This document shows positions 57,089 through 64,000 of a stretch of DNA of 64,000 nt, one piece after another. The notes under the pieces were generated by a model. It made no database searches. It saw only the letters and a list, made by a program, of their open reading frames with translations, and was not told the DNA's origin. The stretch spans positions 62,001 to 126,000 of the forward strand of contig CAUEEP010000901.1 of assembly GCA_958450365.1 (NCBI GenBank), in the 5' to 3' direction. This stretch comes from Mesorhabditis belari (lineage: Eukaryota > Nematoda > Chromadorea > Rhabditida > Rhabditidae). Within the stretch, counting starts at the first letter, position 1. Each line of letters starts with the position of its first letter. The position numbers and the translations under genes are program-made.

Positions 57089-60000
57089 ATGAAAACGATC
57101 CTCGTACTTCTATTAATTGGACTGATTGAGGCTCAACTTGGCTTCAACAGTGTCTTTACTCCGGTCAGTTTTTTAAAGATGTTTATTAGTTAGAATTCCA
57201 TGAGTTTTAAAGCCTTTCCGATTACCACTTACCGTAAATACTGTAATAGTCCCCCGCCTCCTTCGTACAGTCGCGTAGTCGCAAGTCGTACAGTCGCGTA
57301 GTCGTTATTTAGTATTTCATTTTTTTCAAAGCACCCGTACTTTCAAAAAATGCGTCTTTGGTATCAAAAAATAGCTGAAATTCAGCGCTATTTTTTGATA
57401 TCTAAGCGAGCATTGTAGCATAAACCAGTGTCGAGAAAAACTCGTTCAAAGCTAGACTACGCAACACTCCGCACCATCATTATGGGTCTGGGGTACTATT
57501 CCAGTATTTACGGTATTTATGTATGTTTTGTTTTAATTTGTTGAAGGAAACAAAAACAAATCTGCCCACGAATCGTCAACGCCATCGGAATAGCCATCAA
57601 TCCAAGCCATCTTCTCTGGCAACAAGATACCAAATAGCTTAGTGGTTAGAGCATCTTTCTGCAAAACAAAAAAGGTCCAGGGTTCAATCCACTCTCCGGA
57701 AAGCTTTCTCTCTCATTTTTGACTTTACTTTTTTACTAAGATACCGTAAATACTGTAATAGTACCCCACCGCCCTCGTACAGTCGAGTAGTAGCACTACT
57801 ATTAGAGGTATTACGGTAGCTAATGTGTTAAAGCAATCCCCAAGTCATTGGTAAAGGCTGGTAAAGGCGATTTAAGACATCAAAACTTGTTTAGCAAAGG
57901 AATAAGTTATCCTGAAAGATTGATCTCGCAATGCATCCCATTGCTCGCAATGCATTCCATGAGTTTTAAAGTCTTTCCGTGTACCACTTACCGTAAATAC
58001 TGTAATAGTACCCTACCGCCCTCGTACAGTCGCGTAGTCGCAAAAGTTTTTAGTATTTCATTTTTTCAAAGCACCCGTACCTTCAAAAAACGCGTCTTTG
58101 GTATCAAAAAATAGCTGAAATTCAGAGCTATTTTTTGATATCTAAGCGCACACTGTAGCATAAACCAGTGTCGAGAAAAACTCGTTCAAAGCTAGACTAC
58201 TCAACACTCCGCACCGTCACTATGGGGGTGGGGTACTATTACAGTATTTACGGTACTCTTTAATTTCTTATTTCTAAAAGTCTTTACGAGTTTTCTTTGG
58301 ATGAATCAACGTCGATTTGACATTTGAAAAGTTCAGGCTAAAGTACCCAGCTGAAATCGCAAGCAAATATTCTAGAATTCTCCATGGCCAGCTATCGACA
58401 ATGTGCCGAACATCGCGAAACTTGACAACAATTTCGTTGACACTGAGAAAAGTGAGGAAAGAGAGGAAAGGGGATTGATCGACAATGACGAAGATGAAGA
58501 AGCTGGTGGGGGAAATGGGAAACCATTTGAAATGCTAAATTTCCAGTTGATGGTTATGAAGAGGGAGTTGAAGAGGAGGAACCATATGACGAAAATGCGC
58601 CTAAACATCGCGGCGCATCGGTGCAGTTTTTCCACGCCGAGCCAGTGCATGGATCAGTGGCTTTATTGGCGAATGATACAAAAGTGAAAAAAGTGAGCGA
58701 TTTTGAAGAGTTTTCCTTTTATTTGACTTATGAATAGTTGAAAATCGATAAGAAAAATCAATTTATGATTTTCAGAGCCAATTTTTTCTCTTTTAAAAAG
58801 TAACCATTTACAAACAAGAGTTCCCCTTTTATTTAATATTGTATAGAAAGCGATTATGGTTGAAAATTAGATGTACAGTAAAGATATTCAGTCAATACTG
58901 TCAAAATCTGTTCCATTTTCAGGTGTTGAGACTCGTTCGACGAGAAGGAAAGCAATTGGTAGCGTCAAATCTTTTTCCGTAGTAAATCAATTTCAATTTC
59001 AGACTCCAGCTAAATTACCTAAAAATCCAACCACAAATCCTCCAGTTGTTCGACCGGTATGTTCATTTGAATAAATTAGCAAAGGTTTCTGATTGTTCTT
59101 CCTTTTATATGCGCCCCGCCCCTTTGCCGTCGGCAATCTGACTTTAAGCTCAAATTTCTTGGTATCGGGCTGTCCAATTTGAATATTCTTGGTATCATTG
59201 GATGCGCCAAGTCTTTCTCTGTCGATTGGTACAAAAACTATTTACATTGGACAGCTTAACACCAAGAAATTTGAGCTTAAAGTTAGATTGCCAATGGCAG
59301 AGGGGGCAGGTTTGTGGGACCTTTTATACGCGCCCCGCCCCCTTTGCTTTACCTTGATTGGGAATCGAAATTTCACAATTCAATCTCAATCGATCAGATG
59401 GAGAAACATATTTTGATCAGATGGAGAAACACGTCCCGCCCCCTTTTCTCATCGGCAATCTAACTTTAAGCTCAAATACCTTGGTGTTGGGCTGTCCAAT
59501 TTGAATATTCTTGGTAAGTCTTTTTCTCTCGATTGTTATAAAAACTATTTAAATTGAACAGCCCAACACCAAGAGATTTGAGCTTAAAGCTTAAAGTCAA
59601 TGGCGAAGAGGGCGAGGATCGTATAAAAGGTCCGATAATGTTTCTCCCTGACGTTGTTAAACTAGTGAACCTATTAGAAACTGAAGTTTCTGAACCTTGG
59701 AGGTTATTGAACATCAACAAGTACACGAATGACTAACTTTCATTTTTTTTTCTTTCCAGAGCCTTCCTGTATCTCAACAACCACGGCCTCTCCAACCCCA
59801 ATATTACCAGGTCAGTTGGCTAATAGTAAGTGCTGCTAAACAGCGAAACAATTCTTCTCTAGTGGACTCAATTCTTCACTTTTCAATAGTCATAAAGCTA
59901 TTACTACAAGAAAAACGAGAATTAAGTGCCCTAGAAAGTGGGTGTTTCCATTTTAAGCGCAAGAAAAAGAGATTTGATCTTGGGTGAATTTCTCTTTTTC

Positions 60001-60441
60001 GTAACTCTTGTACAAGCTGAATTTTCAGCCAATTCAACAACCAGCTCAGCCCCAATATTACTATCAACCACAACAACCATATTATCAACCACAAGTAAGA
60101 TCAGCGAAGATTTTTAACGGAGAAAAACTATTCTAGTACCAAGCCTATCAACCATATTATCAGCAAACACAAGCTCTGGCGAGTTTTTGAATATAATATT
60201 GCTAATATCGGACATTATATATATAATATTGAATATAATATATTAAATTTAATATATTAAATTTAATATATTAACTTAAATATATATTAAATTAAAATTT
60301 AACCTAAAGCTTTGCCATCTATCCGCCGATTTCCAGGCCTACTCTCCGTATGGTGTTCAACAAGCCGCTCAGCAAGCCGCTCAACCCACTTATTCCTCCA
60401 ATCCGGGATATCAATATCCATATTATTACCAAGGGAAATGA
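57089..60441 (+). CDS. Secreted acidic Gln/Tyr/Pro-rich protein
   Basis: Exons 57089-57163, 58376-58505, 58547-58692, 58923-58958, 59003-59056, 59760-59810, 60029-60094, 60137-60178, 60337-60441 give 234 residues in phase. Signal peptide MKTILVLLLIGLIEAQ; then an acidic region (DNDEDEEA, GVEEEEPYDEN), a basic TPAKLPKNPTTNPP stretch, and a repetitive C-terminus (PQYYYQPQQPYYQPQ, YQAYQPYYQQTQ, QQAAQQAAQPTYSSNPGYQY) ending YYYQGK. No domain was recognised; low-complexity, possibly structural or matrix-like. Joining the last two exons needs a GC donor at 60179, otherwise translation stops at 60188-60190. AATAAA at 60457. Introns contain family A, hybrid A/B and family H elements plus captured receptor fragments. 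Confidence 0.75.
57230..57600 (-). mobile_element. Family A element linked to a captured receptor exon
   Basis: 57230-57515 is a complete family A element. Directly next to it, 57516-57600 is the reverse complement of receptor copy 3 exon 3 end and intron start (39435-39537), including coding bases for LMAIPMAFTI and the following GTTTGCTTCAACAAATTAGA-like stretch. Element and flank have the same mutual arrangement as at 39435-40025, so they were copied as one block into intron 1 of the secreted-protein gene. Confidence 0.87.
57627..57704 (+). repeat. tRNA-derived repeat
   Basis: AAATAGCTTAGTGGTTAGAG, then CATCTTTCTGCAAAAC, then CAGGGTTCAATCCACTCTCC, followed by GGAAAGC and pyrimidine-rich DNA. 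Closest relative is 40061-40140. Confidence 0.7.
57742..57818. mobile_element. Hybrid of family A and family B ends
   Basis: The left end TACCGTAAATACTGTAATAG belongs to family A and the right end CACTACTATTAGAGG..TACGGTA to family B, with only about 40 bases between. It suggests that the two families recombine or share a transposase. Confidence 0.75.
57989..58255. mobile_element. Family A TIR element
   Basis: A 267-base complete copy. The 37 bases before it (ATTCCATGAGTTTTAAAG ...) also precede the 57230 copy, so this part of the intron was tandemly duplicated. Confidence 0.9.
59101..59630. mobile_element. Family H elements with a captured Sre exon piece
   Basis: One family H copy at about 59101-59315 and a second from 59425 to 59630. 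Between them, 59353-59416 is a rearranged copy of Sre exon 9 (GATTGGGAATCGAAATTTCA at 59355; GAGAAACATATTTTGAT near 59399), taken from about 55267-55338. The donor exon lies beside family H copies at 55384. Confidence 0.85.
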
Positions 60442-60479
60442 TTATTTAAATCGATTAATAAATAATAAAAAACGTTTAT

Positions 60480-61320
60480 GAATAAAGAAATAAAGGTACA
60501 GAGTCGAATCAATTTCTAATTCTGATGACCTAGGATTCGTTTGGAACTTTTCGGGCATTAGAAAAATAGTTTCAAACTCTTGCATTAATTGTGCAACTTG
60601 GTTGCTATTTTATAGAATAAGCACATAAATTGAATCGACATTGTCCCAATTTTTGCAGTCGGCTGATGGTCAGCTGATAAGTGAGAAAGCTGTGATCTTA
60701 CATGGGGAAAGTACTTGGAAAAAACATGAAAAAAGGGGTAAAAAGCTAGTGATTGTATAGTAAAATCGTAAAAATTTGGGAAAAACTCGTGAAAAATTCA
60801 AAATTTGTACCGTTTCAACTTGAAATTTGATTTGAAATTGAGATTTTCACCAATCATTTGTAAAAATTCACCATTCAGCCCACCGGCTGTACTATTATTT
60901 GTTAAACAGTTCTTTCATTAGACCAAATTGAAATGCCCTCTTTCTTGCTATCTATCTGCTCCCTGTGCCAGCGGCGCGTGATTGTGCTCTACCCCAAAGT
61001 CCATTGCGCTCTCCCCTGATCTACTAGAGTGATTCTGCTCTACCCCAAAGTCCATTGCGCTCTCCCCTGCCACAAAAAGAACTCACTCACAAAAGGAAAC
61101 CAACTATTCGAAATCTCACTCATCTGAAAACAACAATATGATTCTGGGAACCAATTTTCCGCACTAGGAGAACCCGTATTTTTCAAAATTTTCTCCACCA
61201 TATAGCGAACGATTTCCCGTGTGGTTCCACGTCACCGTTTCACTGAAATCGAAGTGAAGAGTTCGCACATTCCTTAAATATTAATCACAATAAAAATCAA
61301 GCTTCACATTTTCAAGTTTA
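60480..61320. other. Intergenic stretch
   Basis: Contains a duplicated phrase (GCTCTACCCCAAAGTCCATT at 60987 and 61037). No gene or element was recognised. Confidence 0.55.
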
Positions 61321-61325
61321 TTTGT

Positions 61326-61420
61326 GCATCCCCCCAACGGGGACGCGTTCCAAAATTTTTTTGAGACACTGTTGGAAGGTCTCGGGGTTAATGCTAACCT
61401 CAAACTTGGGTAATTAAACC
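61326..61420 (-). ncRNA. Spliced leader SL1 RNA gene, second copy
   Basis: The leader at 61420-61399 on - is an exact SL1, with donor GTTAGC. The body has CCCCGAGACC and CAGTGTCTC, a canonical Sm-type AATTTTGGAACG, and the terminal hairpin CCCC-AAC-GGGG (61332-61342). About 95 bases. Of the SL1-like copies in the window this is the best candidate for a functional gene. It lies opposite to a 5S-like sequence 170 bases away. Confidence 0.87.
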
Positions 61421-61457
61421 GAAGAGTGAGATCTCTGTCGCCCTATCTGGACGGACT

Positions 61458-61480
61458 GTGTGCCAGCTGCCGCTTTTTGC
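61458..61480 (-). promoter_or_regulatory. Putative SL1 proximal sequence element
   Basis: The - strand reads AAAAAGCGGCAGCTGGCACA, matching the blocks at 50407 and 9167. It ends 38 bases before the leader, with GGGCGACAG between. Confidence 0.65.
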
Positions 61481-61588
61481 TACGAGACACGCGAAAGGTA
61501 CACACTGTCGTGTCGTCTCGGATCTCTCTCCGGGTTGATGTTCTCTCTTGTTCGCTGGAGGCCGCCTATTTCAGCTGCCTCTATTTCC

Positions 61589-61707
61589 CCCTCATTCCAT
61601 ACCACGTTGAAAACGCGGCATCCCGTCCGATCGGCCAAGTTAAGCAAGGTTGAGCTCGGTTGGTACTTGGATCGGAGACGGCTTGGGAATCCCGAGTGTC
61701 GTAAGCT
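61589..61707 (+). rRNA. 5S rRNA-like sequence, near full length
   Basis: About 119 bases, the normal 5S length. It includes CCATACCACGTTG, CCAAGTTAAGCAAGGTTGAG, TACTTGGATCGGAGACGG and the end GAGTGTCGTAAGCT. The internal promoter region is recognisable. The first eight bases (CCCTCATT) do not pair with the 3' terminal GTAAGC, where GCTTAC is expected, so helix I is broken and it is probably a pseudogene. Confidence 0.7.
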
Positions 61708-61918
61708 GTTTGCATTCAAGAGGTCGGTTGCGGTCTAGAGACTTGTGAATCAATTTTTGCATAAATTAACAGGGTAAATCGATTGCTTTTTGAATTTACA
61801 ACTTTAGTTTTTTATTTTCGCAATGCACGAGGGATTTCCGTTGGATTAGAGCGTCAAAATGGATTCAAAGTGACCGAATTACTGACTAGGAGATTTGTAG
61901 ACTTTCCAAAGGGGAAAT

Positions 61919-61971
61919 CCGTTCCAAAATTTCTCGAGACACTTTATTTGGGTCTCGGCATTAATACTAAC
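61919..61971 (-). ncRNA. SL RNA body without its leader
   Basis: On - the sequence starts exactly at the donor (GTTAGTATTAATGCCGAGACC with the usual stem GTGTCTCGAG) and ends with AAATTTTGGAACG. The leader is replaced by transposase coding DNA (61972 on). Confidence 0.75.
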
Positions 61972-62169
61972 CTCACCGGGCACAAGAATTGAATCGATCT
62001 GAAGCTCCTTGAGTTTCTTCCTCGTTGTCTCACTTTTGTGAGCCGAGAACGTATCCCACACCAGCAGCCGCTTTCCGAAAAGCGGAGCTCTGAGAGCCTT
62101 CTGAAGATAAACACAAATGGAGGCATCGTTGTTCTGAAGTTCTTTTTTGAATTCTTTTACTTTGACACT
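61972..62169 (-). mobile_element. Pogo/Tigger-type transposase fragment
   Basis: The - frame reads VKEFKKELQNNDASICVYL, QKALRAPLFGKRLLVWDTFS and AHKSETTRKKLKELQIDSIL, then VPGE. LLVWDxFxAH and the spacing to IxxxxVPGG match the second catalytic Asp region of DDE_1 transposases. Only about 65 residues remain; the frame is closed upstream at 62170. Confidence 0.75.
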
Positions 62170-62397
62170 TCATCTGATATGAATAAGTAGTTGTTTTGTG
62201 CTTTAAAAAAAACAACTTTTGACTGTATAAATGCCTGCTGAGTCACCGATGTTTACCCAAATTCTCATTCGATCAAAAGTCCATCAACACCTCTATTTTT
62301 GCAATTCAATTCAAAAGAAGATCAACAAATATTTCGACAAAATTCACAGGATGTACCAACAAGTTTTCGTCAACTATTTTCATAATCGGAAAAGTGC

Positions 62398-62405
62398 TAT
62401 AAATA
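62398..62405 (+). promoter_or_regulatory. TATA box of the TIL gene
   Basis: TATAAATA lies 36 bases before the ATG at 62434, leaving a leader of only a few bases if transcription starts about 30 bases downstream. Typical of small secreted-protein genes. Confidence 0.55.
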
Positions 62406-62433
62406 GGAGTGAATGATCGATTTTGACAACAAA

Positions 62434-63743
62434 ATGAAGGGAATCATCGTTATTTTACTCGTATTCGCTATCTGTTTTGCACAAGAACAGAAGAAAAGTT
62501 CGTTTTACTGGCAATTTCGATATTTTCTAAGAAGTTTACCTTTTTCTTACCGTAATCTTGTTGAATTTCGCATTGATTCCAATATGGTACCGATTTGGCT
62601 CCAATATGGTAAAGATTTGGTTCTAAAGTGGCATATATTTGGTCCCAATAGGGCATAGATTTGGTGGAACGTGGCATAGATTTGGCTCCAATATGGTAAA
62701 GATTTGCTCAAGGATCGATTGTCGATGATCGATACTCCAATAGGGTATCGATTTGGCTCCAATATGGTACCGATTTGACTCCAATGGGGCATAGATTTGG
62801 CTCCAATGTGTTATAGATTTGGTTGTGTACCGAGGCGCGATCATCGACCTACACAAGCGTGGCGTTCTGGCGATGGATTACTTGGGGGGATTGGGGGACT
62901 AGTTTACTAGCCCATATTTTCATATTTTGGTTAACAAGGACAAGAGTTGGTTAACAAGAAGGCCTTCAAGGATTCTTGTTTAGCAATTGTTTAGCATCGG
63001 TGTTATTGAATTCACAAAACTGCAATCCTTTACTCGTAATACTTTCTTAGCCTTTTTTAAACTCAATTCCTGCCAAGGTTAAAAGTTGAACAAAATGAAC
63101 TCATCAAAATCTCAGAGTTAGTCAGTTAAAAGCTAATTTTTTAAGCAAATTATAAAAAGCTTTAAAAATCAAAAGATGTTTGACATTTGCCCTGACGTTT
63201 GACAATCGTTGTGTTCATTTTTTCAGAATGTGGAAGAAATGAGCAATGGGTTGGCCCGTGTGCGTCGCGTTGTGAGGGAACTTGTGAACAACCTGTCCCA
63301 GAAGTATGTTCATCATAATAAAGTAAGGAATGGGAAAGAAAGATTTCCGAAGAGAGGATTGAACTCTTTGCCCTTTGCTTTCCGAGCAATTGCTCTAACC
63401 ACTGAGATATCCAACATCTTCTTGCCAGAGAAGAAAGAGGAAATAAAAGGGGGGAGAGAAAGGGGAAGAGAAAGGGGAAGAGAAAGGAACAAAGTTTGTT
63501 AGAAACTTTTTAAGCAATAGAGATAATTCAGGACAAAATGAGGCTTTGAAGCCAAGCTTTGAAGACTTTCTTGAGCACTTGTTAAATCTAATTGTAGCAA
63601 TTCCCTCGTTCAATTCAAGTTCAAATGCAAAAAGATCTTTTCAGGTGTGCACAGATGAGTGCTATCAGGGCTGTAAATGTAAACCAGGTTTCGTTCGTCA
63701 CAACAGGAAGTGTATCAACCTCAAAAATTGCCCGAAAGTCTGA
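62434..63743 (+). CDS. Secreted trypsin-inhibitor-like (TIL) cysteine-rich protein
   Basis: TIL proteins inhibit serine proteases and act outside the cell. Exons 62434-62497, 63227-63303, 63645-63743 give 79 residues in phase. Signal peptide MKGIIVILLVFAICFAQ; the mature part has the ten cysteines of a single TIL domain in the usual order: CGRNEQWVGPCASRCEGTC, then VCTDECYQGCKCKPGFVRH and KCINLKNC. The reactive loop lies between the fifth and sixth cysteine region (TDE), so specificity cannot be read with confidence. The donor after exon 1 (A|GTTCGT) is weak. An upstream ATG at 62413 is in frame, but 62434 gives the proper signal peptide. AATAAA at 63783. Intron 1 has a minisatellite and intron 2 a tRNA-derived repeat. 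Confidence 0.88.
62575..62830. repeat. Minisatellite in TIL intron 1
   Basis: About ten diverged units based on ATAGATTTGGCTCCAATATG, with GTACCGA and GTAAAGA variants. It creates repetitive frames on -, which are not taken as genes. Confidence 0.88.
63336..63415 (-). repeat. tRNA-derived repeat
   Basis: On - it reads GATATCTCAGTGGTTAGAGC, AATTGCTCGGAAAGC, GAGTTCAATCC, CTCTTCGGAAATC. Same family as 24639, 40061 and 57627. The end TTTCTTTCCCATTCC is pyrimidine-rich, as in other copies. Confidence 0.7.
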
Positions 63744-64000
63744 TTTGTTGACAAAAATTTTCGATTTCATACGCAATTTTAAAATAAATTTTATTTTTTT
63801 TGATTACTTTTGAAAAGTCATGAGAAAAGGAGTAGTGGAAAACAAGTTTCAATCTTTTTTTCTATTCAAAATTTTGTAGATTAATCCCTGGTATGAATGT
63901 TGACACATACAGGGTGACCAAGAATTACCGCAACAACGTCGTATTATGTTATGAGCCCCATTTCACTTTTTGCTTACCTCTTTTTATGTTTTTTGTGTAT
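63744..64000. other. Right edge of the window
   Basis: 3' flank of the TIL gene with its polyadenylation signal; nothing else was recognised. Confidence 0.5.

Noticed and set aside
62468..62856. Several - strand frames rich in YWSQI/LEPN repeats
   Set aside because: They come from the minisatellite in TIL intron 1.

Overview
The window looks like a piece of a free-living rhabditid nematode genome. It is AT-rich and has many short introns with TTTCAG acceptors. It carries spliced-leader SL1 RNA genes next to 5S-like sequences, nematode-specific chemoreceptor families (an Srh-like and an Sre receptor), F-box and CHK-kinase-like genes, and a very high load of terminal-inverted-repeat (TIR) elements. 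No prokaryotic features, CRISPR array or viral genome was seen.

Layout. 1-13.1 kb: a P5B-type cation-transporting ATPase on +. Exons from 981 to 6159 splice perfectly in frame; from 6738 on, including the catalytic DKTGT site, the copy is full of single-base frame breaks and lost splice sites. Its introns hold a real tRNA-Met, an SL1 RNA relic and mariner debris. 13.9-19.7 kb: a complete Srh-like receptor whose introns are filled by five TIR elements or fragments and an RTE-like retrotransposon tail. 19.8-25.2 kb (-): an F-box-type gene and repeats. 26.1-43.0 kb: three intact paralogous seven-transmembrane receptors (301, 298 and 302 residues) with the same eight-exon structure, separated by remnants of further copies and by a duplicated F-box exon. 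43.2-44.5 kb: a large TIR element. 45.5-48.1 kb (-): a CHK-kinase-like gene. 50.3-50.6 kb and 61.3-61.7 kb: SL1/5S units. 51.5-55.4 kb: a complete Sre receptor. 57.1-60.4 kb: a secreted acidic, Gln/Tyr/Pro-rich protein. 62.4-63.7 kb: a secreted trypsin-inhibitor-like (TIL) protein.

The most interesting theme is movement of host exon fragments beside small TIR elements. Pieces of the Srh-like exon 4, of exon 3 of the third receptor, and of the last Sre exon each reappear in an intron of an unrelated gene, next to the same TIR family that flanks or lies close to the donor. A fragment of the ATPase is also re-inserted upstream. A second theme is mobility of small Pol II/III RNA genes: SL1, 5S and tRNA pieces occur as truncated or chimeric copies, including a 5S-tRNA chimera and a pogo-type transposase joined to an SL1 body at the splice donor.

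Exon coordinates come from hand-splicing with phase checks; no database search was run. Family calls rest on recognised motifs.
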